64,000 nucleotides of DNA from Deroplatys truncata (GCA_030765065.1 CM060977.1:133490295-133554294); one strand, 5' to 3'. Shown: positions 21,896-33,929, numbered from the stretch's first letter. The notes: generated by a model from the sequence alone, not told the origin. Program-made: numbers and translations.

Positions 21896-23569
21896 ATAAA
21901 TTGTGTTACGATTTATTTCTTACTTACTAATGCAGCAATTTGACTGGTAACTAACGCTAAATTTTAACTCACCAAACAAAATGACACTCCTATTCCATAT
22001 TAACGAGTAACTGCGGAAAGGTTTTTTTTTCCACCCCAGCTGATGATTTGTTGTTTGTATACTATGGTGTATAATTATGACGACGCTTTAATCACAGTTA
22101 TATGCATTTAAGGATAGCTAAGTAAATTTACGAGAATATTACTTAGTTCGTACGAGAATCCATGTTTAAAATCATGACAATGTTAATTAGTACTGGCTAT
22201 GATGGGTATCTGAAATAAACCCGGGGAAAACAGTTTGTAGCGATATTTCCGCCGATTTAGAACCCATGAAAAGTAACTCCATAATAATTATATTTTAGGA
22301 ATTATTAATAATTAATTAATATTCCATTTAATAAATTTCTATAATTTTAAAGCCGTTGGATTAAAAATTGTATCAATCGAAAACCCTTCATAAGCTGTAA
22401 ATATGTTTTAAGTTTCCATAATATTGTAAAATAAATAAAGACGTAATTGCATGAGAAAAACTGCAAGATTTAGGCAAGAATTAGAGTAGCTTCCATTATG
22501 TTTTCCGAGGTGGGGCCATAAGAATCGAAACCTTCTTTTGTACTTCGTGGGTACGAGACTAGCTTTCAAGCAAACAGAGGCTATGAGGCAACGGACATTT
22601 CCTACAGTTACGCTTTAAATCTTCATCCAGCAACCAATAAACGCAGAGAATAAGTGCGAGAACCAATAGAAACATGGGAAGACGCAGTGACATGTATAAA
22701 ATTTGGAGGAGAGCAGTCGTTGAGATATGTGAATGCGAGGATGGTGGGACAGTCTGCCATGATTTTCCGGTAAAGAAACACGCATCACGTTGAGTCAAAA
22801 ATAGAAAAGAAAGGGATAAAAGTTCCAAAATTTACGAAGTGCCGCATCACAATGCAATCATAAAGTAATGCGTGTGGAGTGTTAGATTGTCGTTGAAATT
22901 ATTCTATCCAAGATATTAAATAACTTAACACGCCGTAAGTAATGAATTCAAGTTCGCGGGAATCAAAAGAACGGTGATATAGCGCCTTAAGTGATAAATA
23001 ATTAGCCGGAGCAAAACGTTAGTGGACCAAAGGGTGAAAATATTCTTATATAAGAACCGTACGGGGTAGAAAAAGAACAAGAATCTTGCAGGTTTTCTGG
23101 CAGGAATACGCGTTTTAATGAGGAAGTGAAAAGTTTTCTTCAAAAATAATATCCTAGTGTCACCCCTCCCGCAGTCCTACCCTGACAATAACATTAGGGA
23201 ATTTCAGACCGATTCGCCGACAGTTGACCCTGAGATGCGACGTCGAGTGCTTCCTGACTGATATCGGCGATCTCGAGTCCTGAAGACTTCACCTACCACG
23301 ACGCACAGGTAAGAGTAACACAACAAAGTGCGCCACAAAACGCTATAAGTTGCTATTCTGCACCACTCAGTGAGGTGCTTGGCACCATGGCTTGCATCGC
23401 ACAAAATCGCAGTTATTACTTACTCCTCCTGACTACTAGCTTCAGGTATTCAAAACGGATAGTGGCCTATACTGAATATGAATATATATAATTTATTTAT
23501 TTATTTATTCTCCAAATTACTCGTAAATAACCCTATTTCACCTGTAAGGTATGTTAGGGTTGTAGTTTA
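21896..23569. other. Intergenic, no recognised feature
   Basis: AT-rich to 22450, then mixed composition. The segment 23180-23440 is more GC-rich with several CpG, and contains 'acaggtaagag', which resembles a splice donor. No coding exon or repeat boundary could be supported. Confidence 0.4.
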
Positions 23570-24245
23570 ACAACAAGAAACACATGAATAGAAAAGTAAC
23601 AAATAACTTAAACAGGATTATAGTTATAATGATTTGAAAATTTGGCCAATAAAATGTTCAAAAGCTGAAGTGAAGCATTGTTTAAAGAACACATTGGTCA
23701 ACGGTGTTTGAAGATCTGTATTGCAATATGATAGCCGTTGAATAACAATATATCTGTTTCTTAAATGACGATCATATCTATATATTAAATGTTCAACACT
23801 TTCATCAGAGCTTTCACATTTACATAGGTATTCCATCTGGAGAGTGTATGTGAAGTCTCTGTAAATGACTTTTAAATTTGCCATGACCGGTAGCAAATTG
23901 GGTCAAAATAAAGCCAGGTGTAAAGTATTTACAGCTTGCACGATCACTATAGTAGGAAAAAAATAATTCTCGAGAGATTTGTCCTTTATCGCTGTTTATC
24001 TAAGAGCTATTCCACTTTTGAAGGATTTCTTTTTGCAATGTGTTTTTAACATATGTGATTGTAGAATCTTTAAATTGAATTAGTTTTGCCCTCTTATTGC
24101 TATGTATACCCATATGACCTTCAACCCATGTGATGCACACGTGATTAGTGTTTATTTTAATGTCAGTCCTATTTGAGTAGCAAGTGGATATGTAGTATAT
24201 TTGTTACCAATAACAGTGACAAATGCCTGGGAATCACTGTATATA

Positions 24246-25440
24246 CAAAGGCTGGTTGATAGGTCAGTGACTTTTTAAAGAAAATAATTTTTTTCCCGAA
24301 ATATCAATTTTATTTCTCAACATAGTCTCCTTTCAATTCAGTACAGGTTCCCAACATTTCTCCAGTTTTTCAACCCTTTCAAAAAGTATGATTTTTCGAA
24401 GTCTGCAAAATATGGGGTTGTTTCTGCCATGAAGTGTTCACTGGACGTGAATTTATTCCCAGCGAGCTAATTTTTCAGGTTTGCGAAGAGGAAGAAGTCG
24501 CTCGGAGCCAAATCTGGAGAATATGGTGGGCAAGATAGCAGTTCGTAGCCCAATTCCACATATTTTGCGATGCCAATGGCTGACTTGTGTGCGGGTGCGT
24601 TATCTGGTGAAAGAGAACTTTTTCTTCACAAAATGTGGTCGTTTCTTCAACAATTCCTTGTGAAGCTGATCCAGAATTGCTGCATAATATGAACCTGTGA
24701 TCGTTTTACCTTTTTTTAGTAGCGAATGTCTATCACACCTTGTGAATCCCAAAATACAGCTGCCATGATTTTTGCTGCCGACGAAATGGTTTTCGCTTTC
24801 TTTGGAGCAGGTTCGCCGAAGGAAATCCACTGCATTGATTGTTGTTTGATTTCAGGTTGATAGTAATGGATACAACTTTCATCAACAGTGATATAACGCC
24901 GCAAAGACTCATTTGGGTTGCACTGGAACATGTTCAAACATCAATGTGAAATGGTCACACAATTTCACTTGTTCTCAATTGTGAAAAGCCGCGGCACTCA
25001 ACCTGCTGACAGCTTTCTCATACCCAAAAATCCGTGCACAATGTTATACATCCATTCACTCGAGATGTTTACGGTCTTGGATATCTCATCGATTTTCACT
25101 CGGCGGTCTTCCAACACAATATCGTGAACTTTGTTCACCAATTCTTCTGTTGTGACTTCAACCCACCGCTGTGCGCATGAATCCCTTGTGCTCGAACGGC
25201 CACATCGAAATTCTGTGAACCACTTATGAACCATGCCATGTGATAGAGCAGAGTCCCCATAATACTTGTTCAGCTTTTCTTCCATTTCCTTCACCATATT
25301 ACCACGCAAAAGGTAATGCTTTATCAGAACACGAAATTCATTTTTCTCCATTTTCTACGAAGCAACACACATCTGCTTATTTTAGACGCTCTCAACAAGT
25401 TCTTCTAAGAAACAAATTACGACGAATTTCTGTGATTATA
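24246..25440 (-). mobile_element. Mariner element inserted in the R1-like relic
   Basis: A mariner transposase pseudogene with flanking sequence lies between two parts of one RNase H domain. The left end is near 'tatacaaaggctggttgata'. The right end is not clearly defined and no TIR pair was found, so the 5' terminus is probably deleted. Confidence 0.78.
24330..25351 (-). pseudogene. Mariner transposase pseudogene
   Basis: ATG at 25351 gives MEKNEFRVLIKHYLLRG and HKWFTEFRCGRSSTRDS, the N-terminal HTH region. About 117 codons in, a frame break follows 'GFLGMRKLSAG'. The catalytic core reads TVDESCIHYY (first Asp), WISFGEPAPKKAKT, then APAHKS and CPPYSPDLAPSDFFLF, giving the mariner D,D34D signature. 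The C-terminus LKGLKNWRNVGNLY is present. At least three frame breaks and a stop make it inactive. The length, about 340 codons, matches intact mariner transposases. Confidence 0.86.
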
Positions 25441-26159
25441 TCCAGAATAGATGTAAGACTTGGGTGCAAACAAGAAATCTGTGATTAGAACGCTATCTCT
25501 CGTCAAAGCCATGGATTTGTCAATCCTCCCTGGTACATGCATTGTATTCATATTGGCACCATTCCACAGCTTGATTCAGTGCAAAACGTTCGGCCTGGAA
25601 TATACGAGTACAATTAGGTGCAAGTCTGTATCATTTATAAGGCAAATTCATATTGTTTTTGTCGTAAGCAACGAAGGCGGATCCCACACAAGCTGGATTC
25701 TCTAGATTATCAGCATATCATGAGCCATCTGTGTAGATATTGTAGTCATGAGTTTGTAGTTATCCTTAGTGACAATGTTGTGAAATATAGCAGGTCCAGC
25801 TTCCAGGAAATAAGATCTGGTTCAAAAGTCGAAATTAGGAACTTGCGGGGAACCTTGATAAGCGTTTTCTGATAAGTATAACGGTTCAATGCCTGCAATT
25901 AGAAGTGCATCATGGTGTAGTTCTATACCCCTTGATGATCTTAAACCCTCTTTCTATGTGACTGAGTTTATACTGTATCCAGCCTTTATTTAGTGCATCT
26001 TGGAATACTGATGAACAATATAATACAAGAGGTTTAATAGTTCCACAATATAATGTTTTCATCGCCGGAGAGTTGAGACCCCATGTAGAGCGTGGTACAA
26101 TTGATAAACCATTGAGGTTTTTTGGTTTTTATTTTCAAATGATCAAAATGTACTCGATA

Positions 26160-26213
26160 TATATGAATATACAAATATAATATATATATTACATTTGTAT
26201 ATATATATATATA
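26160..26213. repeat. (TA)n-rich microsatellite
   Basis: 'atatatgaatatacaaatataatatatatatt...tatatatatatatatatat' lies at the boundary between the R1-like relic and repeat RX, and may be the tail of RX. Confidence 0.85.
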
Positions 26214-26953
26214 TATTGAAGCCGGAATTATAAAGGCAACAATTATCATAATATTCTGAGAAGGATAGCGATATAAAATAAGTAATAATATATTTAAAAT
26301 CAGTGTATGTATAAAAAGGAGAAGCATTGTGAAAATTGTTGACTGTAAAAACGACAGAAAGACCAGACAGGCACAGTTTTGTTAATTAGGGACCAGCCTC
26401 AGGTAGAAAGGGTAAATACCATTGAAGCAAGTTTTTCCAGGTAACAGCCGAGGACCGCTACACTTAGCCTGGAGAAGGTCACTCTAAGCTTCGGGACGCC
26501 TAGTTGTGACGAGCGTTTGAGGGGAGAGTAGGGGAAGTGAGTAGCTTGCTTTTCCTTGTGTAGCGCGGTGGTGAAAGTCATTCTGTCCTGAGCGATCGGT
26601 GAAAGCGGGACGACATTCTCGTCGAGTTGTGAACATTGGCGGCGAACATGCAAGAGGGTAGAACGTTCAGCTGTAGTTAATAATCTTCGGTCTTGGTAAA
26701 GACACAGTAGCATCGTATGCATTTAAAAGTGATCGGCAAACGTTAAGTTTTATTTTAAATGGTGAAAATAAAAGTGTTCCAAGAAAGCGTTCGTGTTTCT
26801 ATGTACATACACTCACGCATACCCAATGATTAAGGTCTCATGCTCGAGCAGCCGTGGCAAAGTATAAATAAAAAACATCTAGGAGGAGAAACGCAGCAAT
26901 CGTGAGGCAAAGGTAGTGCTTCATTGATGGAGGACGTAGCGTGGCTGCGTCAA
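26212..26953 (-). repeat. Dispersed repeat RX, minus copy
   Basis: A 742-bp repeat, reverse complement of 39650-40363, limits 'ttgacgcagccacgctacgt' and 'cggcttcaatatatat'. Shared blocks include 'aaacacgaacgct', 'gttctaccctc' and 'ctgatttttaaatatattattac'-like sequence. No protein motif. It could be a solo LTR or a non-autonomous retroelement; TG...CA ends are not evident. Confidence 0.75.
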
Positions 26954-27567
26954 TATTAAGCGAAAATTAAACAGGTACAAGACCGTATTTAGAGGGGGTT
27001 TTAGGGTTCAAACCCCCCGAAACATCTGCCAGTTTTATTTATTTAAATTCATAGAAAACCAATATGGGAAAATGTCGTTGGTAGCAGTAGGTCTATTGCT
27101 AGTAGCACATTTACAAGAAAAAGGGAAACTTAATATCGTCGCCTTACATAGGTAAGGTGACCATACATTCCGGTTTTCGAAGCAGTCTCCATGTTTTGTG
27201 CTGTAAGATGGAATATCCTCATTCTGGTGAGTTTTTCTTGTCTATATAATGTCTCCAAACAATTTTCTTATCCATGTAACGTCTATATACTACGGAGTAG
27301 GTACATGGTAACTGTGTGGGTACTGTTAAGTTTAGATCTACTTGTGAAAAACCCTCCCCGAAATTTTTTTTCTGGGTACGGGCATGATACAAACCGTTTG
27401 AAAGAAATGAGTGATGATAATAAGTACAGAAATGTAACATTATCAACAGTGACCGACTGCTGCCCGGAGATCATAACTTAAAGAGAATCAGAGCAGATGG
27501 ACTCTACATATTACAAAGTACGTAAACACTAGTATTTTATTAAGTTATGTATTATACTGAGGGGTTG
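26954..27567. other. Intergenic with faint repeat signatures
   Basis: The pieces 'gggttcaaaccccccgaaa' (27007) and 'ccctccccgaaattttttttctgggtacgggc' (27352) look like decayed transposon ends of a type common in arthropods. No gene supported. Confidence 0.35.
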
Positions 27568-27690
27568 GCAAATTTACTTTCTCTACCACCTTATCGTAGG
27601 TAGAGGAACTATTGTTTTCCACCCACCGATTTTACCGTAAATCCACGTTTTTGAGGTTTACCAAACCAAAAAAATTGCATGCATGTGTGT
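27568..27690 (+). repeat. Old HT1 5' fragment
   Basis: 'ttactttctctaccaccttatcgtaggtagaggaactattgttttccaccc...gattttaccgtaaatccacgtttttgagg' follows HT1 positions 1-100 with heavy divergence, then is lost after 'gcatgcatgtgtgt'. Confidence 0.6.
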
Positions 27691-28107
27691 ATTTTATTTG
27701 TGTTGGCAGTATTCTCCATTCTATGAAACAATACTGTGTACTTGGTAGCTTTATTACATATTATATAGGTATATTATTGTAATACTAAATGAATTTGTGT
27801 TAGTACTTAATCCAAGATGGTTGACTCTAATTCTCCTAATCGAAATTTATAGATTGAACATTTAAGAAGTGAATGTATTGAGAAATTCGCACAATGTGTA
27901 TATGTTTTTCTCAATTCACTTTTCTGCAGAGCAAAAATTTGCCAGCGATTCATGTAACATATTACATGGGATCCTCACATTGTTCACCACAGCGTTCACA
28001 CACACATTCTGGTCCTGGTGAATGGTATCCTGCTTTGTGGCATATCATATGTTGGAAACCATGCCCTGCAAACCTGGTTATCATATGCTTGAGATCATAG
28101 TTTGGCC
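27691..28107. other. Intergenic, no recognised feature
   Basis: Nothing supported. Confidence 0.4.
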
Positions 28108-28336
28108 TTTTCCAGTCTTGTAGCGTCATATCGTCGGTTGCAACGGAGGGCGATGAATTTTTTCAGGCGTAAAAGTCCTTAGTATGGCTTCCTTCGGAAG
28201 GGTGGTCACGTAAAAGAACCTCAAGCCTGATAAAGAGGCCTCTGAGCAAATATTACCTGCCTTTCACACCCAATATAAAATGGGACGCTAAGGACCGCAG
28301 TAGTTCAAGAGCGTCCATAAATAAAACTCAATTTAA
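28108..28336 (+). mobile_element. SINE-C copy without intact head
   Basis: Matches the reverse complement of 44436-44728 over 'ggagggcgatgaattttttcaggcgta', 'ccttagtatggcttccttcgg', 'aagaacctcaagcctgataaagagg', 'cacccaatataaaatgggacgcta' and the tail 'agagcgtccataaataaa'. The tRNA-like head and one internal block (the 'gtagatttacggc' region) are missing. Confidence 0.75.
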
Positions 28337-28461
28337 TTTATTTTGTCGGTTGCGAAGAACTCTTTCCAGACTTCTTCCCTCGTAGACGTGAGTTCCTTCA
28401 GGATCACCTTGTACGCATTTGTAGCTGAGAGTAAGAATTTCAATCTTATTTCTTCTACATA

Positions 28462-29138
28462 CGAGGTGTATTTTAAAGTAAGCACCGTTTTAATATTTTG
28501 CCGCTACAGTGCTGCAGTCGTGATTTTGAGCATGCGTGTACACTTCCTCCATTCATTAGGAAGCCAGACCAGCTGTGAGCGATCATCACGCTGCGTTTTC
28601 CTGTTGTTAGAGGGTTTCAAAATGTTCAAAACAACCGATCGATTCACTGACTGTGAAATCATATCAGTGGTTCGATTTTTGAATGTGAAAAATGTTAGCC
28701 AGCAAACATACATCGTCAATTGTGTGAGGTTTATGGGCAAACGATAATGAGTGACATTGTCCGGCCACACACAAACTATCTCAAGATCTGATCGCACTTG
28801 ATTGGGAACAATTCGACTATCCTCCCTACAGCCCGGGTTTGGCACTAAGGAATTTTCAAACGTTTCTTCATCTGAAGAAATTCTTTGGTGGGAACATTTC
28901 AACTATAATGATGTGAAACGAGAAGTTTAGAGCTTGGCTTTCATCACAGGCGTCATTATTTATTTGACGAAGATATACCAAAACCGGTTTCCCGTTACGA
29001 CAAGTGGCTGAATAACGGCGGTGACTATGTGGAGAAGTGGTATAAGGCGTAATGAATGATAATAATGTATTTGGAAAATAATGTTCTGCTATTTTTTTAA
29101 AAAAAGGTTACCAGTACTTGCTTTACAAACACGCCTCT
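28462..29138 (+). mobile_element. Short mariner-like element with TIRs
   Basis: Inverted ends 'cgaggtgtattttaaagtaagcaccg' and (minus strand from 29138) 'agaggcgtgtttgtaaagcaagtactgg' match with a few differences and are flanked by TA. The 677-bp interior joins the start of a mariner transposase (FTDCEIISVVRFLNVKN near 28650) to its C-terminal part (PPYSPGLALR-type block near 28840 and KWLNNGGDYVEKWY near 29020). The first catalytic region is deleted, so it needs a transposase supplied in trans. Confidence 0.78.
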
Positions 29139-30110
29139 TAACAATTTGCTCTTGCCAAGACGTACTAAATGATAGGTAGTAAATTTAGAAACACACAGGG
29201 CTTTCGTTTTAAAGAAGGCTTTAATTTTCTCTGGATTTGACAGTTGTTTTTTTGTGAGACATAGCCAGATGTATTGGTTATACAGTTTACTGCTGTTTCC
29301 TAATGATAATTTGTTCAGATGTTTGATGCTATTTGTCATTCTAGTAGCTACGTTGATTCTTTCTTTAATACGTAATGAAAATTTGTCTCCACTTGATTGC
29401 AGAATTACTAGCAGATATTTCACGCGTGTCACTGTAGTAGAGGATTCGATCCTCCTCTAAATGTTATAGATACTGTATTTTCTTCGTTAATAGTATTTCA
29501 TTGTTCTCTGACCAGTCCCGTGGTTTGTCAAGAGAACTCCTGCAAATCTTCAGCTGAAGCCGAGGCCATCACAATGTCATTCGCATAGATGTACGTCTTA
29601 ACCTTAACTGAATGTAGTGCTTCTGTTACGTCCGCTGTGGCCATTATGTATAAAGGAACTCGGGGTCAACCTGTAGAAACCTACTTCTGCCTCATGAGTC
29701 CTGAAGGGAGACTCTATCATCTGCCTCTATGTAGTTTTCACTCAGTGTGCTCCTTATGGTACTGCATAGAATAATTTTAATGCCCGATCAGGTTTTCTGG
29801 TTTTGTCATGATGTCCCTCTGTCGTGTCGAAAGCTTTGAGAAGTCCTCAAAGGCATAACATGTAGATTCCCTTTCGGCTTTGATTGCGCATCTTCTATAT
29901 CTCTTTGAAGACATTGAATAGCTTGAACGGTGCTTCTATCTCTCCGAAAATCAAAGTGTTCATCAGACAAATGAGAATGTACTAGCTTTGCGAGTCTTCT
30001 TGTTAGTTTAAATGGTGTACACTCGAGGGCTATTCCTCTGTAGTTGTTGGGGTTCTCTGCATCGCCTTTTCCTTTTATAACATTTCTACTGTGGGTTTTG
30101 ATACGGTATT
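29139..30110 (-). pseudogene. Non-LTR retrotransposon RT relic
   Basis: On the minus strand, in order: KGKGDAENPNNYRGIALE (about 30075-30020), DEHFDFRRDRSTVQAIQCLQ (fingers, 29960), the palm motif YIYANDIVMASASAEDLQEF (29600; the usual YADD reads YAND), then VKYLLVILQSSGDKF and IKERINVATRMTNSIKHLNK (29420-29330). This order is the standard RT of a non-LTR ORF2. The second catalytic Asp is kept and the first is replaced by Asn. Several frame breaks. The short mariner lies at its downstream end at a TA. Confidence 0.82.
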
Positions 30111-31752
30111 CATATCCCCCATACTGAGAAACTTGTGTAAACAGTGATGAAATTAGGTAATACGTTAAGGGTAATATAGGATAGAATAATCAGTTATATG
30201 AGTAAAGCAAAGAAATTGAGACGCTGTTATACTATGTCAGATCAAAAATCAAGACAATTGTAAATCATTTTAAAGAATATTTTAAACTTAAACACATTAG
30301 TAAATTGACGAAAAAAAGGCCACCCAAGCAATTTTTGTTCGTCGCAACCTTTCTAAGCAGGTCGGTTATCCATAACACACAGGACTGTTTCCAAGGAAAG
30401 ATTTGCTATTCATCCCCAGATGTCTGATGCCTGCAAATCGGAAACACATTCCTTAGAAATATGTTTAATACGTGTTCCGAGACAGTTTTCTAGGCTTAAG
30501 AGGGTCAAGAACTATGCACACTTTATCGAGAATCTTATATGTTTCTCACGATTTCACCCAGCAGAGAGGTTTGTTGTATGCATGTCGATTTCGGTTTATT
30601 AGCTAATCATTGTAAAATTCAAAATTCAGACAACAAATGACTGGACAGGCAAATGTCACATGTTTAAAATTAAGTAAATAAACCACGTGATCGACCTAGA
30701 AGTAGGAATAGAACCGGCATTGTGGTATTCAGCTTTGGATAATGACATTTCTGTCTGTCTCTTCAACCGCGCGGCGACCTGCCGGGAAGGCGATGAGTGT
30801 TAACTGTCTGCCCAACTCCTTAGCGATCTGCGGCTGCGTAGTCCGAAATTGTGTATAGTAGGACTGAGAATCACCGTCTCCATAAACCGCGTCGATGCTG
30901 AGACACGTTCATTCAAACGACGGAATGGTGGCGGCCACACATGAAATTGTGTACTACTAACCAGAGCAACAGTATTAAGAGAAACATAAAATATTGTTCC
31001 TTCTTGTTGACCCATCACTGGCATACTCACCTGAGAACTAACGAGACAGCTTACTGCGTTGTTCACCGTACTGAGGACGAGGACCCTGGATCAGAACGAC
31101 GTCGGCTGCAAATACCATTCACCTCCATTCCTTCCGTTCCTGTCCGCATCCAACCGCATATGACGCCCAACGTTACCAGATATCCGACCGAGGAAGACAT
31201 CGAAGATCAGGGACTACGAAGGCTTCTGATGAACAGCAGAGTACAGAAATCAGCATCGCCCCTCCAACGCAAGAGATCAGCACTAGCAGTTATGCCCCGT
31301 TCTACAAGCCGCGATCCTCCCTTAGTGTAATAGTGTAAAGCCCCAAATTTTTGGATATCAGCAAACCGCTTTGCCGAAGCAGACAATTTTCAGCATCATC
31401 AGCGAGTAACTCCTAAGTACATCATTTTCTTATTTATTTCTTTTAGAAGGGACAGTACACTGCAGGGATACACTGCAGCGACAGGGGAAATTTTATGTTT
31501 AGATTTGGAACTAAGGAGTAGTAAAGCAGTAGGGAATGTTGTAGGAATAAACATGAAAGGCAAAACCTATTAGAAAACCAACTTACTTTCGAAAGTAATG
31601 GAGATAGACAAGTGTAAGGTAATGTGCAGGAAAACAATTGGTAGGTTGTAGATGTAGTGAATATAGATGAATTACGGGAACTGTGACCGGGAGTACATGG
31701 GGACATAAATTCAAGACAGGCAAAGAGTAGTTCGGGCACAGAATAGGCCCAT
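30111..31752. other. Intergenic; one unassigned open frame
   Basis: The + frame 30941-31330 is open for 129 codons and ends just before 'taatagtgtaa'. Its central part (RRRLQIPFTSIPSVPVRI, then TRYPTEEDIEDQGLRRLL) looks protein-like in composition but matches nothing I recognise. It precedes the gag relic by about 400 bases on the same strand and could be a leader or 5' part of that element. No other feature seen. Confidence 0.3.
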
Positions 31753-32376
31753 GTGTTGAGCATGATGCAAAACATGATCGCGCAATTAGAACAACAGATA
31801 GATGACGGCGTTTGCACAACTAAGCCAAAGCTTACAGCAGATAGACAGCACATTGTCTGCACAAATAGGCCAAACCCTACAACAGATAGCATATTGTCTG
31901 CACAATTAGGCCAAAAACAGATAGATAGGATATTGTCTGCACAATTAGGCCAAAAACAGATAGACAGCACATTGTCTGCACAAATAGGCCAAACCCTACA
32001 ACAGATAGCATATTGTCTGCACAATTAGGCCAAAAACAGATAGATAGCACATTGTCTGCACAAATAGGCCACACTACAACAGATAGCATATCGTCTGCAC
32101 AATTAGGCCAAACCCTACAACAGATAGCATATATGGAGATGCTGCAGCAACATCCGACTATTCAATACAACTTGGAGGCGTATTTGCAAAGCTGGTTACG
32201 GAGATCAGAGCTGCAGGATAAACTACAGAACGATGTGGCAACTATCAAAGTAAAACTGGTAATTGCGTCAAAGAATTCAATTCACCATTTGACTACTTAT
32301 ATAATCAAAGTCTGGCTAGGAGTGTATTAGTCACTTCAGGGAACAAATACAAAGTAGTGCAAGGCAACTTGCGACT
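31753..32376 (+). pseudogene. Gag-like relic, N-terminal part, with coiled-coil repeats
   Basis: ATG at 31762 or 31753 reads MIAQLEQQIDD, followed after frame changes by seven to eight copies of a 13-14 residue unit (LSAQLGQKQIDST or LSAQIGQTLQQIAY) and then LQQHPTIQYNLEAYLQSW and KLQNDVATIKVKLV. Regular Leu/Ile spacing suggests a coiled coil, as in the N-terminal part of insect LTR-retrotransposon Gag proteins. The foldback at 32377 separates it from the Gag core domain at 34375. Several frameshifts; no pol region is seen downstream. Confidence 0.6.
31845..32140 (+). repeat. Coding minisatellite, 39-45 bp unit
   Basis: About seven units of 'ttgtctgcacaattaggcca' plus either 'aaaacagatagatagcaca' or 'aaccctacaacagatagcata'. 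Two unit types alternate irregularly, and lengths of 39 and 42-45 mostly keep the reading frame. Confidence 0.88.
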
Positions 32377-33684
32377 TCTTAGCAGGGGGTGGTGTGGCTA
32401 AAGAAAGAAGGCTTACACAAATTATAATGGTATTTAGCTTCGCTTTTTTAATATTTCACACAATTAAATAACACTTCACTGATATATCATACTATACAGC
32501 TGTGAGATTATTTATTAATTTCGCTTTTAACACGTAAACTTTATTTTTATTCTCGCGGAATAAAGTTTTATGTCACACTTAACCTGTACCGTATCGAAGT
32601 GCTCAGGAACGCTGCCTAGTAGTGTCTGGCTTCTACCGCTTAAATTCGTACATTTACTATATTTCACGTCTCTGAGTGGCTAATTTTACTCCAATAGAAT
32701 ACTTTTATTTAACTTAAACTTTTTCTAGTTTTTGATTGGCTATTTATAAACTGTTTTAAATATTACATTATTGTTCCAATAATTATTAGCATTACTAAAC
32801 TTTCCAACTCATCATTGGGTCAAGGTTACCTCATTGTTAGCAACTTCCGCTTCTATTCTTACAGCTCCTACATTGTTAAATTACGTAATACATTCACATA
32901 ACATTATTATACATGTACATAATAATATAAACATTAATACAATGACTGTTGAGGCAGTATTTTTAACACTTAAATGATTTCATTCTAATTATATAATATA
33001 TAAATTCAATAACAGCCCACCTTAAAGCAACATGTGTATGTAACAAGATATAAAAAGTGTATATTACAGTCATTGTTTGTTTATATTATTGTATGCATGT
33101 TCAATAATGTTATGTGGATGTATTACGTAATTTAATAATGTAGGAGCTATGAGAATAATAGGTTAAAAGTTGCTAACAATGAGGTAAAAATGAGGTAACT
33201 TTGAGGCAATAATGAGTAAGAAAGTTTAATAATGTTACTAGTCATTATTGGAGCGACAATAATGTAAATTTTGAGACAGTTTATAAAATAGCCAATCAAC
33301 AACCATAAAAAAGCTTAAGTTAAATAAAAGTATTCTATTGCATTAGGAATAGCCAATCAGAGACTTGAAATACAGAAATTTACAAATCTAGGCGGTAGAA
33401 ATCAAGTCAGTTGCTTGTAGACAGCGCTCATAACTGGACGCGTTGGTTGTGGACAGTGTTCCTAACCGGACGCGAGGTGTGTCCTCGAGAAATTTAATAC
33501 GTATTTTGTGTGAGAAAATAGTTTACGTGCTAAAAAGTGCAAGTAATGAATAAAAAAATTCACAGCTCTCTCTCTATATCAGCGAAGTGTTATTTAAATC
33601 GTGTCAAGCATTAATAAAAGGAGTGAAGTAAAATTATAATCTGTGTAAGCCTACATTCTTCAGTCGTACTACTCCCTGCTAAGA
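32377..33684. mobile_element. Large foldback element inside gag relic
   Basis: Left arm 32377-32948 and right arm 33068-33684 are inverted copies around a loop of about 119 bp. Matching landmarks: TCTTAGCAGGG / CCCTGCTAAGA at the tips, 'caatagaatacttttatttaactt' against its complement near 33330, 'attggctatttataaactg' near 33290, and 'acaatgactg' / 'cagtcattgt' at the loop. Identity looks near 80-85 percent. CCAAT-like, AATAAA and TA-rich motifs in the arms would suit LTR-like or foldback ends. No open frame. Confidence 0.8.
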
Positions 33685-33929
33685 CATTCATGTCTCTAAA
33701 AAAAATATAAATACTGACGCAGCCAAGACAAACATAAATATATAATATTTAAAGAAACAGTCAAAATTACAAACTTAATATTTTTTAAACGTTTGGGACG
33801 AAGGCTACTGGAAACTTTTTACCATACGTGCGGTTACTACTACTTCAAGTTCGCCTCCCCAACAGTCGAAATATAATACATCTTCTTCAAACTGACTTTC
33901 CCTACGTAACAGCAACAAACCTTCTTCAC

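Larger units (their letters stand above)
23570..26160 (-). pseudogene. R1/Jockey-like non-LTR ORF2 C-terminus, split by a mariner
   Basis: On the minus strand, in order: LYHALHGVSTLRR (about 26120), ERGFKIIKGYRTTP and AGIEPLYL (about 25950-25880), as in the post-RT region of R1-clade ORF2; then the RNase H start YNIYTDGS and VGSAFVAYDKNN, IFQAERFALNQAVEW (25740-25540). After the mariner come IYSDSQAFVTVIGNK (about 24245), HVCITWVEGHMGIHSN-like sequence (24150) and the C-terminal CKCESSDESVEHLIY zinc-knuckle-like block (23830). The RNase H Asp-Glu-Asp pattern is visible (TDGS, AE, SDSQ). Stops and frameshifts are frequent, so it is dead. RT palm motifs are not present here. Confidence 0.82.

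Noticed and set aside
23160-23440. Second promoter and first exon (CpG patch with 'acaggtaagag')
   Set aside because: The CpG signal is weak, the strand of any transcript is unclear, and nothing exon-like follows.
31845-32140. Short repeats of about 39 bp resembling a CRISPR array
   Set aside because: Units are contiguous without spacers and encode a coiled-coil-like peptide in a gag relic.
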